Position numbers and translations under genes: made by a program
Shown: in pieces, positions 11,935 through 24,099 of the stretch
Layout: every line of letters begins with the position of its first letter
Numbering within the stretch: position 1 is the first letter of the stretch
From: Halichoerus grypus
Taxonomy: Eukaryota; Chordata; Mammalia; Carnivora; Phocidae
NCBI RefSeq assembly: GCF_964656455.1
Contig: NC_135715.1
Coordinates: forward strand, 78,195,414 to 78,259,413
DNA: 64,000 nucleotides
Direction of reading: 5' to 3'
Notes under the pieces: model-generated
What the model was told of the DNA's origin: nothing
Databases searched by the model: none
Seen by the model: only the letters and a program-made list of their open reading frames with translations

Positions 11935-12350
11935 TAGAAATAGGTAGGTAATCTCCCAATGGCTCCCCAGGGCCTTCAGGACAAAATACAAATCGATTAA
12001 TGTGGTTTTCTAAGTTCTTTGTAACTGGCTCCTACCTACCAGTCATAACTTACCTCTCTAGCCAGGCTCCTAAATATTCCATCTCCTGTCTCTGAGCCTG
12101 TGCACTATGTTCATTCTGCTTGAAGACCATCCTACTCACTTTGTACCCAGCAGATTTTTATTCCGTTTTTAAGTCTCAGTGTAGATACCATTTACTCTAG
12201 GAATCTGTATATTCCAATATATTACATTATATTCCCATGTAATAATTGTCCCGCTATTTGGTGTCATCCATGGAAGTCTACAAGTTCTGTGAGGGGAAGG
12301 CCTGCATAAGTCTTGTTCACTGTTCTCTTCCTAGCCCTTAGCACAGATGG
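11935..12350 (+). repeat. L2 3'-part
   Basis: Sense L2 pattern: ctcccaatggctccccaggg, aggacaaaatacaaa, gcctgtgcactatgttcatt, ttctgtgaggggaaggcc, tagcccttagcac. Decayed, non-coding. Confidence 0.7.
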
Positions 12351-13089
12351 CCCTGGTCCCACATGGTCTTTGGTCAAGTGTCCATGTTTTTGGAGTCCTC
12401 CTTGTCGCTATGGTAAGGCCCTTCTCTCAGCCACCTCCACAATCCTTTCCTGCGCTGTGGTGTGCAAGATGGCATGAGGCTGTCCTCAGGCCATCTACTC
12501 AGGAGCCTCACCCAGCCAGGCCACTCTACAACTCTCGGGCGTCTTGGGGGCCTGGAACCTGGGGCTCCACAGAGGGCCTTATGGCCTCCGTGGGCTGTGG
12601 GATCCCCTCAGTTTTTTCCAGGGCTGTTATTAGCTTTCATCCAGGCTGAGCGAGGCTGCTTTTCAGAGACACCAACAAAGTGTGTCTCCATGGCTCTTAT
12701 CTTCATCTCTCTGAAGTTCATCTTCACCCCAGTGACCTTTAATCTCGTCTTGGGTAGAACAACTTGCTTTATGTCATCACGAAATTTTCCCGAATCAGTG
12801 GTTTATGGCATAAACTTTGAAAGTTTGGCGCTCATACTAGGTTTTGGTAACCCAGAAAGTATTTTCTCTCAAAGCTTCTGTCTCTGTCATGAGCCTCAAA
12901 AGTCTATTTTGATAATTCGTTTCTTAACTTTGAGTTGCAGCCCTCTCAAAGGCAGTAAGCATATCTCATAGTCTGGATTTAATGATGGAAGGTAATGTGG
13001 GATAAAAGGAACTAATAAGAATGGGTTTATATGTCAGAATACTGCCTCTATACAGACCCAACAATCACACAGACACTTTCTACGATAAC
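12351..13089. other. No gene recognised
   Basis: A 169-codon + strand open frame (12462-12971) has no recognisable domain, start context or splice sites. Nothing else supported. Confidence 0.45.
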
Positions 13090-13860
13090 ATGGGGTTGCA
13101 TGCACAGGAGTCCCATTCCCAGGAATTTATCCTACAGAAACACTTACAAAACAAGGTAAAAATGAATGCATAAAGATGTTTTACAGTGTTGGGTTTTTTT
13201 GTTGTTGTTGTTTTGTTTTGTTTTAGAGACAGAGAGAATGGGGGTGGGTAGAGGGAGAGAGACAGAGAGAATCTTAAGCAGGCTTCATGCTCAGTGCAGA
13301 GCCTGACATGGGGCTTGATCACACGACCCTGAGATCATGACCTGAAATGAAATCAAGAGTCGAATGCTTAACTGACTGAACCACCCAGAGTCCCCACAGG
13401 ATTTTTTGTAATACTGAAAAATCATAAAAACCTAAATGTCCATCAAAAGGGACTGGTTAAAAGATGATGAATGGATAAAGAAGAGGTGGTATATATATAT
13501 ACAATGGAATATTACTCAGCCATATAAAAGAATGAAATCTTGCCATTTACAATGACATGGATGGAGCTAGAGAGTATTATGCTAAGCGAAATAAGTCAGT
13601 CAGAGAAAGACTGATCATACCATATGATCACATTCATGTGGAATTTAAGAAACAAAAGAAAAGAGAAAAGGAGGAAAAAAGGAGAGAGGGGGGCAAACCA
13701 AGAAACAGACTCTTAACTATAGAGAACAAACTGATGGTTACCAGAGGGGATGGGGCGGATGGGGAAATTAAGAGTATGGGGACTAAAGAGCACACTTACC
13801 ATGATGAAAAAAAATAAAATGATAAAAAAATTTAAAACTATCTTTATTAACTGCTTTTAT
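13090..13860 (+). mobile_element. L1 3'-end sequence, sense, split by a SINE
   Basis: L1 3' text (gcatgcacaggagtcccatt; gtccatcaaaagggactgg; acaatggaatattactcagc; atgacatggatggagctaga; gaccaagaaacagactct). A change of style near 13460 suggests an older fragment next to a younger carnivore L1 end. Ends in an A-rich tail. Confidence 0.88.
13193..13395 (-). repeat. CAN-SINE, older subtype, antisense
   Basis: Subtype with atcttaagcaggcttcatgc and gaaatcaagagtcgaatgct. Inserted in the L1 fragment. Confidence 0.88.
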
Positions 13861-13984
13861 CATGTATAACATATTGTGAACATCTCCATTTGTAATGGAA
13901 GCACAGTATTCCATCCCAGGGATGCACCAAGAATATTAACTTTCCTGCATTTTGGTTTCTCTAATTTTTTAAAACATTTTAAAC

Positions 13985-14143
13985 GGGGCGCTTGCGTGGC
14001 TCAGTCGGTTAAGCTTCTGCCTTCAGCTCAGGTCGTGATCCCAAGGTTGGGCTCTCTGCTCAGCGGGAAGCCTGCTACTCTCTCTCCTTCTGCCCATGCT
14101 CTCTCTCTCTGTCAAATAAATAAATAAAATCTTTAAAAAAAAA
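13985..14143 (+). repeat. CAN-SINE, sense, with exact TSD
   Basis: Copy from ggggcgcttgcgtggctcag to the A tail; a deletion removes part of the central body. Exact TSD aaaacattttaaac at 13971-13984 and 14144-14157. Confidence 0.95.
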
Positions 14144-14157
14144 AAAACATTTTAAAC

Positions 14158-15504
14158 AAAGTTGGGTAAGTGTTCTTTTACATACTTGCATACTTAAATA
14201 CATACTTTTAAAAAAAGTTTTTATCATGAAATATTCAAATACGCAAACCACAGAATAGTACGATGACTGTCCATGTATCGCATCCAAATTCCACAATTAC
14301 CATCTAGGAGCAGATCTCGTTTCATTTATACCCCACCTACTTTCCCCATCCCTGATTATATTGAAGCAAATCCCCAAAATAATATCATTTCATCCATAAA
14401 TGTTTCAGTATGTATCACTAAGAGATAAGATTCTTCTTTTAAAATATAACCATAATACCAATATTACACCTGAAATCGTTTTAAGCATTAATTTCTTAAT
14501 ATTATCAAATAAATAGTCAGTGTTCAAATTCCCGATTGTCTCGCAGAACTTTAATTTTTTTGTACAATTTCTTCTTCTTCTAATTAGGATCCAAATAAGA
14601 GCTATATGTCTCCTGGCTGATATACTTCTTAATTCGTTTTTTAGAGCAGCTTGATTGAGGTATAATTTGTACAACATGAAATTCACCAACTTGTTTCTCT
14701 TTTAATCCATAAAGTCCCCTTCCAGCTCTTTTTCTCTTTGCAAATTTTTGATGAAGAAAGCAGGTAGCGTTTCTCACTGCAGCCCCATGTAATGTCACTC
14801 AGCAAGTTTTCCCTGTCCCCTATATTTCCCAAAAATCGGTGGTTAGATTTAGATGTGGGATCAGATTTAAGCTTTACATTTTTGGCAAGAAGACTTCACA
14901 GGTGGTGGTGTGTACTTTCACACGCAATGTCTGTTTATCTGTCTTTTTGTGTGTTTATCAGCCATTGACGCTTCTTGACTAGAGCCCGTAAAAGGGTCAT
15001 ACAGTGCTGATACTCTACCTTGTTTTCTTCATTTATTAGCTGCAATACTTTGTAAATAGAAGTCTCCCCTTATCCCTTTCTGGTTACCCAGTACTATAGT
15101 TCGTACTGGAATGGCAGAAATAAATACTTAATTCTTTCCTTTTATTCTCCAGTCTTGAAAATAAAATGTGGGTCCCTAGCATTCTCTGAAGGTGACCAAC
15201 GAGGGTGTTACCATTGCTGTTTTTAGTACCCTTTTGAATTCGTAAATGTAGACAGTTTTAAAGTGTTTCCATCCAATGCAGTGAAATTCCTTGTTGCTCA
15301 AACTGTCCTTTCTCTGGTCGACGGGAGCTTTCAATTCCATCCTGGACTTTTTTTACTTAACCGGAGAAATTAAGTCAGTTCTTCCTGCTTAGCACGGGAA
15401 GATATTCCAGGCTCATTCACACCCACTCACCCTAGAACCTAATATGTCACAGATCAAAGAAGGCAGGAGGAAACAAAAAGTGAATAAATGCCCTCAGCTT
15501 AACT
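14158..15504. other. No gene; probable decayed repeats
   Basis: AT-rich sequence. Text near 14640-14700 (gattgaggtataatttgtac) recalls an antisense L1 3' end, but the region is too decayed to bound. Confidence 0.4.
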
Positions 15505-15660
15505 GGAAAAAGCCCTGGGGCGTGAGTCAGACTATCTGGGTTTAAGTCCTGACTCTGTAAACGGCTGAGTATTGCATTTGAGACAATTGGTAAACTCTGA
15601 TTCTCTCACCCTTTTTAATTTTTTCTCATTTGTCTATGAGGATAATAATAGCAGGAACGA
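15505..15660 (+). repeat. MIR
   Basis: Sense MIR layout: agtcagactatctgggttta, agtcctgactctgtaa, ttctcatttgtctatgagga, taataatagc. Confidence 0.75.
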
Positions 15661-15891
15661 CAATAGTAACCATAGTGTTGCCCACTTCAGCAAGTGTCTG
15701 TAGAAAGGCACTCTGTGCACGGCACACAAACGATATGCTATCACTGTGGCTCCTTCAGCCTGGGGTCCCCATCCGAAGAGCCCCACCACCAGCACAGGTG
15801 GTGGTTTCTCTCCCTTCATCTGTCTAACAGTCTCCTTGAAATGCTCTCTCTAAAGGGCTCTCAAACCTCCTTTCTAAAATACCAGCGAAGG

Positions 15892-16096
15892 TGGGTGCCT
15901 GGGTGGCTCAGTTGGTTAAGCGACTGCCTTCGGCTCAGGTCATGATCCTGGAGTCCCTGGATGGAGCCCCGCATCGGGCTCCCTGCTCGGCAGGGAGTCT
16001 GCTTCTCCCTCTGACCCTCCCCCCTCTCATGCTTTCTCTCTCAAATAAATAAATAAAATCTTTAAAAAATAAATAAATAAAATAAAATAAAATAAA
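15892..16096 (+). repeat. CAN-SINE, first of a double insertion
   Basis: Complete sense copy with a long (ATAAA)n tail. TSD ataccagcgaag before and ataccagtgaag after. Confidence 0.93.
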
Positions 16097-16108
16097 ATAC
16101 CAGTGAAG

Positions 16109-16298
16109 GGGCACCTGGGTGGCTCAGTCGGTTAAACATTTGCCTTCGGTTCAGGTCAGGTCAGGTCAGGTCCTGGGATGGAGCCCTGTGTCAGGCTCCC
16201 TGCTCAGTGGGGAGTCTGCTTCTCCTTCTCCGTCTCGCCGCCCCCCCCCACCTCTCTTGTGCTTTCTGGCTCTATCTCTCTGTCAAATAAAAAAAAAC
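16109..16298 (+). repeat. CAN-SINE, second insertion at the same site
   Basis: Sense copy directly after the previous SINE's 3' TSD; the same target word (taccagtgaa) recurs at 16299-16308. Contains four tandem tcagg units at 16151-16170 in place of the usual catgatccc segment. Confidence 0.93.
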
Positions 16299-16429
16299 TA
16301 CCAGTGAAAACAACGCTGGTGAAGCTGGATCTCTGGACCTCAGTGGGGAAGTGGGCACAGGCATGTCAGGCTGTTGAGAGGGTCAAGCAGTAGGACTTTT
16401 CTGAATGGTCATTAGCCAGTATGTAGCCA

Positions 16430-16850
16430 ACTTTTAAAACGTGTCTATTTCTTTGATTCAGCAATCCTACCTCCTAGAAGGAATAGTTAGACAAATGAGA
16501 TAAGATGTATTTGTGAGAATGGCCATTACAGGGTGATTTATAAAACCTTAAAAATTGGAAAGAATGTAAATATACCAGTAGTTATGGAAATGATGAAACA
16601 TCCATTAAATAAAATGGAATACCATACAAAAACTGAAAATAATTTTGTAGGTCTGTATTGACTGACATGAGACATATTTGTTCTCTATTCCTAAATCTAA
16701 ACAAATCAAGACACAGAAGCTGGGCGGGGTGGGGGGTGCTGGAAGTGTTTACCATCTTGGCTTGGGACGGTGGCTACACGGGTGGACACATAGGTAAACC
16801 TGCACCAAGCTACGCACCCAAGAGTTAGGTACTTCACTTACATTTGACTA
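16430..16850 (+). mobile_element. L1M-like 3' fragment, sense
   Basis: Text ttgattcagcaatcctacct, aaaaattggaaagaatgtaa, ggaaatgatgaaacatccat, aaaatggaataccatac is characteristic of an old L1 3' end. Confidence 0.65.
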
Positions 16851-16861
16851 ATAAACAAGAT

Positions 16862-17030
16862 AAAGTAAAAAAGAAGGATAGAAGGAAGAAAGGAAGAAAG
16901 GAAGGAAGGAAGGAAGGAAGGGAGAGAGCGAGAGAAAGAAAGAAAGAGAAAGAAGAAAGAAAGAAAGAAGAAAGAAAAAGAAGGAGAGAGAAAGAAAGAA
17001 AGAGAAAAGGAAAAGGAAAGGCAAGATCAT
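16862..17030 (+). repeat. Polypurine simple repeat (GGAA/GAAA)n
   Basis: About 170 nearly uninterrupted purines made of aagg and gaaa units. Long open frames on both strands over it are artefacts of the repeat. Confidence 0.95.
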
Positions 17031-17239
17031 CAGAAGCAAGCATGGGCTCACCAAAAAAGTCATACCAGTCAAAACCCAAACCAAATAAACCACATAACAT
17101 AATCCTGCATATATAGTAGGAACCAAAATTTTTGTTTTTAAAAAAGATAATTAAAAAGATACTCTTCCAGAAGACTATTTGTTTACTGAATATTAAGGGA
17201 TACAGGTGCCCCCAGTCTTAAACTCATGATCACGCGCAG

Positions 17240-17800
17240 GGTGCGGTTGCAACACTGTGGGGGTCTCTTGCCTGCTCTGCCTAAGTAGCACCTCCTGCTG
17301 TGTCTCCCAGGGATCCCCTTTACTCCCCAGCCTGTTCTCCCCCAGCAGCCAGGGGGAACCTTGGCAGCCAGGACCCCTCCGTCCCTTCCTCACCCTCCAG
17401 TGACTTCCCATCACAAATAGAATAAAATGTGACCCCACCTACCTCACTGACCTCCCCTCCTTTCTTTCCAGGACAGGAGCTTCTCACTGTTTCTTGAACA
17501 CGCCAAAGAAATCTTCACACTTGATACTTTTCTCTCAAAAATTCACATGGCTCATCCTCTCCTTTCCTTCCAGTTTCCTCCCTCAAATGCCATTTCTTCA
17601 GAGAAACCTTTCCTGAACTCCCAAGCCAAAATGTTACTGCCTTATCCAGTCATCTACTCCCACTCCTATTTTATTTTTCCACACAGCATTGACCACCCCC
17701 TGGCTTTTTGCTGCATGTTTATCGATTGACTTCTCTGCTTGTTGCTGGCTCTTGGAGCACAGGTCTTGCCTTACGCCTTCCTTGGGGTGTAGCCCCGCAC
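17240..17800 (+). repeat. L2 3'-part
   Basis: Sense L2 pattern: agtgacttcccatcacaaat, aaccccacctacctc-like text, catttcttcagagaaacctt, ttcctgaactcccaagc, tcttggagcacaggtcttgc. Confidence 0.7.
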
Positions 17801-17954
17801 CTGGCTATCTCCGTGAGGAGTTGCTGCATGCAGACAGGAAAAAATCTCCCGTGATAGGAGCCCTGGTCACGTTAGTTTTTCTCCCTTGTACTTTTTCTCA
17901 TTTTCTGAAATGTTTTACAATGAGCAAATATTATCATTACAACAACAAAATTGA

Positions 17955-18420
17955 ACGAAGTTGTATTGGTTTCCTAGGGCTGCAAGAACAAAGCATCACC
18001 CTCACAGACCACCAGTGTCTCCAGGTGTAGAGGCTGGAAGTCCAAGATCAAGACTGGCAAGGTTGGTTCCTTCTAAAGACTGCGAGGGAGAATCTGTGCC
18101 AGGCGTCTCCCCAGGCTTCGGGTGGTTTGCTGGCAGTCTTTGGCGTTCCTTGGCTTGTAGATGCATGAACCCGATCTCCACCTTCAGCTTCACGTGGCGT
18201 TCTCCTTGGTGCACGTCTGTGTCCAAATCTCCCCTTTTTATAGGAACACGAGTCATAGTGGATTAGCTGCCCCCCACCCTCATGACCTCATTGTAACCCA
18301 ATAACCTCTATAAAGACCCTGTTTCCAGATAAGGTCATATTCTGAGGTGCCGGGGGTTAGGATTTCATCATATCTTTTTTTGTGGGGGCACAATTCAACC
18401 TATAGCAGAAGTATTACCTT
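17955..18420 (-). repeat. MLT1-type (ERVL-MaLR) LTR, antisense
   Basis: Antisense pattern: ttggtttcctagggctgcaa, aggctggaagtccaagatca, cttggcttgtagatgc, tgtgtccaaatctcccc, aaggtcatattctgaggtgc, cacaattcaaccta. An old solo LTR, with no internal genes. Subfamily uncertain. Confidence 0.75.
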
Positions 18421-18434
18421 AAAACAAGAAAAAC

Positions 18435-18631
18435 GGGGCACCTGGGTGGCTCAGTCGTTAAGCGTCTGCCTTCGGCTCAGGTCATGATCCCAGGGTCCTG
18501 GGATCGGGCCCCGCATCGGGCTCCCTGCTCAGCAGGAAGCCTGCTTCTCCCTCTCCCACTCCCCCTGCTTGTGTTCCTGCTCTCGCTATCTGTCTCTCTG
18601 TCAAATAAATAAATAAAATCTTAAAAAAAAA
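18435..18631 (+). repeat. CAN-SINE, sense, with TSD
   Basis: Complete sense copy at the edge of the LTR. TSD aaaacaagaaaaacg at 18421 and again (with one extra A) from 18632. Confidence 0.95.
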
Positions 18632-18646
18632 AAAACAAGAAAAAAC

Positions 18647-19910
18647 GAATTTCTGAAATTTAAATGTCAGAAATGTGTGGAAACCTGTGTGTGAAGGGAG
18701 GATACTTCCCTGGAAACGTGACCTCTTAGATACGTTTTCTTTCAGGTTAATGATTTCACTAATGTCTAAAGCTGCTTAAGAATATCTCAGTCACAATACA
18801 ATTCTGGCTCATGCCAACAGAGCACATCTTTCTGTAAGATGCTCTTTTATTCGCTTTAATTCTCCACCACTGAAACTTTCCTGCATTAAGGGATTGGCCC
18901 AGCTTTCTTGGGACAAAAGGCCTCTTGACTAAGCCAAGAGGAGCCGGTCACCTCCCAGAAGGCCCCTCCTCTCCCATGATGGGAAATCCATCTTAACCTC
19001 CACCATCTCCCCACTCTGCAGCGAGGAAGGGCTTCCCTTGGAAGTGGGGTTTGACCTCATTCATGCTTCTAGAGTGTCTTTTTTTTTTCTTCTTTAAAGT
19101 TTATTTTTGTATCCTGTTGTTAAATGAAATGCAACCTCCCTCTGTGCAGAATGGGAGGAATAGTTGCTTTTCTTTTTTTTTAATCAGAAAGCCTAGAATT
19201 TTTCTGGCAATTATGCCGTGACTGACATAGCTTAGTCACTTTTGCACAATTCTTTCCTGTTCTCTTTATGTTTGTTTTATCCTGAGGTAATTCCAGTCCT
19301 TCAGCTTCTGTGGCCTTGCGAGGTTCACGTGCGCTTCGCCTGCTCCCCTCGCTGTGGGAGGATCGTGGGGGTTCCTTTTCCTCTTCTCCCCAGCTCTGTT
19401 TGCCATTCGCACACCACTGACTTTTCCACACTGCCTGCCAGATGGAGCGTAGGGCCCCTTGTGAACATCAAGACCCCTTTCCCATAATCTTTGATCCTGG
19501 CCTACAGGCGAATCCTGCCCAGCAAGTGGGGGGTGACACAAAATAGATAGGGAGAGGAGAAAGCTAAAATGGGAGTGGATGCTAGAACCTGCTGGTAGGC
19601 TTTGCAAAATCAGCCCACCGGGTTTTGTGGGGAGCCACTGAGAGGAGACGTGGGCTGGGAAATGCATGGCATGAGCCCGGAGGGTGTGGGCTCACAAGGC
19701 CCTCACGCTTTCCCCTCCCTGCTCTCTTAAAAGCTGGTAGCTGGAGAACCACAGGGCTGAGATCTTCTGGCAAAGTCCTTTGTTCAAACATTCCCTCCGT
19801 TTTATTCATTCATCCACTGATAACACAGTTCCAGCAGCAGCAGCCGCAGCGTTAACTACAACAGGACTTGGGCCTCCTCCCGGCCGGTGTTACCTCGGCC
19901 CTTCACATGA
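18647..19910. other. No gene recognised
   Basis: Mixed-composition sequence. Overlapping open frames at 19180-19860 on both strands have no splice or family support. Confidence 0.45.
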
Positions 19911-19914
19911 ATGA

Positions 19915-20050
19915 TTTCAGGTAAGGCTCGCAAAAACCTTGTGAAGTAAATACCACTGTTCTTCCCACTTCTTCTTCTTCTTCTTCTTTTTTTTTCAGAC
20001 GAGGAAGCTCGGGGGCCTGAGAGGGATGCAGAGGACAGTGTCCTGCCCGT
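19915..20050 (-). repeat. MIR-like relic with (TTC)n
   Basis: gtaaggctcgcaaaaacctt, gtgaagtaaataccactgtt and cagacgaggaagctc resemble an antisense MIR core, interrupted by a (TTC)n run at about 19970-19988. Confidence 0.5.
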
Positions 20051-20326
20051 GTCCCTCCAGGGCGCTCGGCTGAGGGCGACTCCTGGTAGCTTCACTTGTG
20101 AATGCTTTACCAAGGTGTCACTAGGTGACAAAGTGGCCCAACACCACACAAGCCAGACTCCAATCTAGCCCACCTGCGGTCTTCCCAGTATACCAGGAAC
20201 CATCCAGTGAGGCAGCCAGACGGGACCCTCAGCAAAGGAAAGCCTGCCCAACGGAAGGCTGTATTGGCACTTGCCAGAAGCCAGACACGTTGCCCTAAAA
20301 CACTTTTTTTTGGAGGGGGGTCTTTA

Positions 20327-20540
20327 TTTTTTATTTTATTTATTTATTTTTAAAGATTTTATTTATTTATTTGACAGAGAGAGACACAGTGAGAGAGGGA
20401 ACACGAGCAGGGGGAGTGGGAGAGGGAGAAGCAGGCTTCCCGCTGAGCAGGGAGCCCGATGCGGGGCTCGATCCCAGGACCCCGGGACCATGACCTGAGC
20501 CGAAAGCAGACGCTGAACGGCTGAGCCACCCAGGCGCCCC
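20327..20540 (-). repeat. CAN-SINE, antisense
   Basis: Complete antisense copy; imperfect flanking duplication of a tggaggggggtcttta-like site. Confidence 0.93.
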
Positions 20541-20559
20541 TGGGTGGGGGGGTCCTTTA

Positions 20560-21625
20560 AAAAGGCTTTCACTTTCTAGAAAATATATGTATTGTAAATA
20601 TAAAAATATATATGTGTAAATACATTCACATACTCGGATGGCTCCCTTGAAATTGTCAATCCGTGCACATTGACGCTATCCATCTTCAACAGAGAAAAAC
20701 CTTGGGTTGGGTGCAGATCCACTTACTTATTAAAGCAACGAGTGTTGTTTTATACCACCTCTTAGGTTTCAGAGTTGCTTGGGGCCCTCCCGTGCATCCC
20801 TGGGCTTTGATGTCACATGAGCTGGAGGCGGTTCCCCGCCCTGCCCCGGTCCCTGCAACTTGGAGTGGTGGCACCTTCATCACCTTCAACAGGTTCAGTG
20901 GCATCGAGATGCAAAGTGCCTGGCACCTTGTCAGTGCCCAGTGGACCAAAACTCCTTTAAGGAGCTCCCAGCCTAGAAGAGGACCTGACAGCTAATGTTT
21001 TCAATTTTACAGTAATGGCGCAAGTATATGGAGAATGAATGGTATGCATTTATACACCCAGTGAGAAAACATGGAGTTTTTTAAAAAGCTAACAAAAATA
21101 ATCTTTTCCTAAGACTTCATTTATAGGATGAAGTGACTATTCGTTGGGCTTATCTTTCAAGACTGCTTTTTATAAGGTATTGCTTTAAATTGTTCATTAT
21201 TTTTTTTGCAAACATAGCACATGTTAATTGCACAAAATTCAGGGAAAAAATCAAGGTGAAAGAAGAAATTTTAAGAATTATCCATGAAGCTGTCAGGTAG
21301 CAGTAAGCACTGCGAATATTCTAGTGTTTTTCATTCATTTTCTGTGGATACGCATTTACATATAAATACACATAAATAAATACATGCAGATAAGGCATGA
21401 TGCTGTAACATTTATTTGATAATCTTTTCTATAAAACTTTTCATCGACATATAACATCCTACAGAAAAAAATGCACAAATCTAATAACTTTTTTTAATGC
21501 AATGCATAACAAATAACATATCGTTGAATCTTCTATAGAATGTTTCATAACTCCAGTATTCTACTTTGTGAACATACCGCTTTTCTGGGATTCTTGAGTT
21601 GCCTGAGGTCAAACAACTTTCTGAA
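20560..21625. other. No gene recognised
   Basis: Low-complexity TA stretch near 20580-20630 and otherwise plain sequence. Confidence 0.45.
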
Positions 21626-21638
21626 ATGAATGTCAATT

Positions 21639-21833
21639 TTTTTTTTTTAAAGATTTTATTTATGTGACAGAGAGAGATACAGCGAGAGAGGGAACACAAG
21701 CAGGGGGAGTGGGAGAGGGAGAAGCAGGCTTCCGGCAGAGCAGGGAGCCCGATGTGGGGCTCGATCCCAGGGCCCTGGGATCATGACCTGAGCTGAAGGC
21801 AGATGCTTAACAACTGAGCCACCCAGGCGCCCC
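21639..21833 (-). repeat. CAN-SINE, antisense, exact TSD
   Basis: Complete antisense copy; exact TSD atgaatgtcaatt at 21626-21638 and 21834-21846. Confidence 0.96.
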
Positions 21834-22279
21834 ATGAATGTCAATTCTTAAGCAGGACTCTTATTTCAAGGTCCTGCACATTCTTGCAGGCCATGTATGG
21901 AAACTCATGAGCCATAGATGACTACCTCTCTCAGGATCCTGGGGCTCTTGATAAAAATGTAGATTCTTGCCTTACCGAATAAGAATGTCAGGGTTTGGGG
22001 ACCAGGAATCTTCATTTAAAGTAAGCTCATATAGGAAACTCTTAAGAGCATTGAACTTTGAGAGCTACTGGCCTTTTATCATTTTAATGTGAACATTCCC
22101 TCTTGGGGTGTTATTATCCAGAATGATTGAAGAAGTAACCTCACTTGCTTTCATGTTCCTCAGTGACACCCAGATTGTAGGGTCTGCTTAATGGGAGGTT
22201 GAATGAGGATGAGATGTCTCAGGGGAGAAAAAGCGGGCTGTCTCACCTACTCCCTCCTACCCCCAGAGCACTGTTGGAA

Positions 22280-22430
22280 AAGACATTCTCACCTCTCAGA
22301 GCCTTAATTTTCTCATTGCAAAGCGATGATGGTGAAAATAATGATCTCTCAGGGTTGCTACAAGGACTGAATGAGATAATGTCTGGGGAAATCTCTGCAA
22401 ACCAAAACCTGCTCTAAAATATTATTATTA
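22280..22430 (+). repeat. MIR
   Basis: Sense MIR core: agccttaattttctcattgc, gatctctcagggttgctaca, aggactgaatgagataat, ending in an ATT-rich tail. Confidence 0.8.
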
Positions 22431-22829
22431 CTATTATTGTCATCCACAGCTCAACTTTTTCCTCTCAGTCATGGGGATCCTGGTTAATGGTTACTTCTAC
22501 ACTTACAATGTCTAATATAGTAACCACTAGCCACATGTGACTTCTGAACATTCAAAATGTAGCTAGTCTGGATTTTATTATAGTTGTGCTGCAAGTTAAA
22601 ATACACACCAAATTTTAAAGACTTAGTACAAAATACAGAAAGTAAATATCTCATTAATAAATGTTTAATATTGATGACATGTTAAAATAATAATTTGGGT
22701 TAAATAAAATATATTGTTAAAATTAATTTCCCTTTTTTCCTTTTCCTAATGTGGTTAACTAGAAAATATTTGTATGATTTGCTATATATTTTTTTTGGAT
22801 AGTGCTATTCTAGAGACATTTTCAACAAA

Positions 22830-23895
22830 ATACTTGAATTAAAATTCCCAAGTTAAAAAGAAGAATGTCAGCAATAAGAAAACAAACAATCCTATTAAAA
22901 AAGGGGTCAAAGACCTTAACAGACCCCTTACCAAAGAAGATATAGAGTTGGCAAATAAGCATATGAAAAGATGCTCCACAACATACGTCATCAGGGAAAT
23001 GCAACAATGAGATACCACTATGCACCTATTAAAATGGTCCAAGTCCAGAACACTGACAACACCAAATACTGACAAGGATGTGGAGCAACAGGAATTCTCG
23101 TTCACTGCTGGTGGGAATGCAAATAGTCCTGCCACTTTGGAAGATAACGTGGCAGTTTCTCTAAATTAAACATACTCTTGCCATCAGCTTCAGCAACTGC
23201 ACTTCTTGGTGTTTATCCAAAGGAGTTGAAAACCTATATCCGCACAAAAACCTACATGTGGATAGTTATAGCAGTTTTACTTATAATTGCCAAAACTCAG
23301 AAGCAACCAAGATGTCTCTCAGTAGGTGAATGGGTAAACAAACACTGATACATCCAGACATCAGAATGTTATTCAGTACTTAAAAAAAAAAAAAAAAAAA
23401 AAAGAGCTATCAGACCCTGAAAACCCATGGAGGAAACTTAAATGCATATTACTAAGTGAAAAAAGCCAATCTGAAGAGGCTACATACTGTGATTCCAACT
23501 ATATGACATTCTGGAAAAGGCAAAACCATGGAGACAGTAAAATGATCAGGGATTGCCAGGGGTTGGTGGAGGTGGGAAGGATGAATAAGCAAAGCACAGG
23601 GGATTCTTAGGGCAGTGAAACTATGCTGTATAATACTGGAATGGTGGATGCCAGTCATTATACATTTATCTAGACCCATAGAACGTACAGCACCAAGAGT
23701 GAGCCATGATGGAAGCTGTGGACTTTGGGGGATTATGATGTGTCAGTGTAGGTTCAGCAACTGTAGCAAATGTATCATTCTGGTGGGGATGGTGATAGTG
23801 GGGAAGACTGTGCCTGCATAGGGTAGGGGGTATATGGGACATCTCTGCACCTTTCTCTCAATTTTACTGTGACCCTAAAACTGCTTTTTAAAAAA
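22830..23895 (+). mobile_element. Old L1 (L1M) 3' part, sense
   Basis: From the end of ORF2 (gcatatgaaaagatgctcca; gaaatgcaacaatgagatac; actgacaaggatgtggagca; attgccaaaactcagaagca) through the 3' UTR (aaaaggcaaaaccatggaga; atcagggattgccagg). An A tract of about 23 bp lies at 23382-23404. All frames broken. Confidence 0.9.
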
Positions 23896-23921
23896 ATAGA
23901 GCCTTTAAAGAAAAAAGAAGA

Positions 23922-24093
23922 GGGGCACCTGGGTGGTTTAGTTGGTTAAGCATCTGCCTTCAGCTCAGGTCATGATCTCAGGGTCCTGGGATCAAGCTCA
24001 GCGGGAAGTCTGCTTCTCTCTCTCCCCCTCCCCACCCTGCTAGTGCTCTCTTTCTCCCTCTCTCTCAAATGAATAAATAAAATATTTTAAAAA
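23922..24093 (+). repeat. CAN-SINE, sense, internally deleted
   Basis: Starts aggggcacctgggtgg; lacks the segment between gggatcaagc and tcagcggg. Flanked by A/G-rich duplicated text. Confidence 0.88.
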
Positions 24094-24099
24094 AGAAAA

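Noticed and set aside
12462..12971. 169-codon + strand open frame
   Set aside because: No recognisable motif; composition looks like non-coding DNA. A processed pseudogene on the other strand was considered but could not be matched to any gene.
15892..16298. CRISPR-like repeat/spacer pattern
   Set aside because: The repeated words are target-site duplications around SINEs in a mammalian genome.
16834..17126. Open frames on both strands rich in Lys/Arg/Glu or Ser/Phe/Leu
   Set aside because: Direct translation of the polypurine repeat.
20363..20572. Recurring open frames with peptides such as GSWDRAPHRAPCSAGSLL
   Set aside because: The same peptide recurs at many places because it is the translated CAN-SINE body; not genes.
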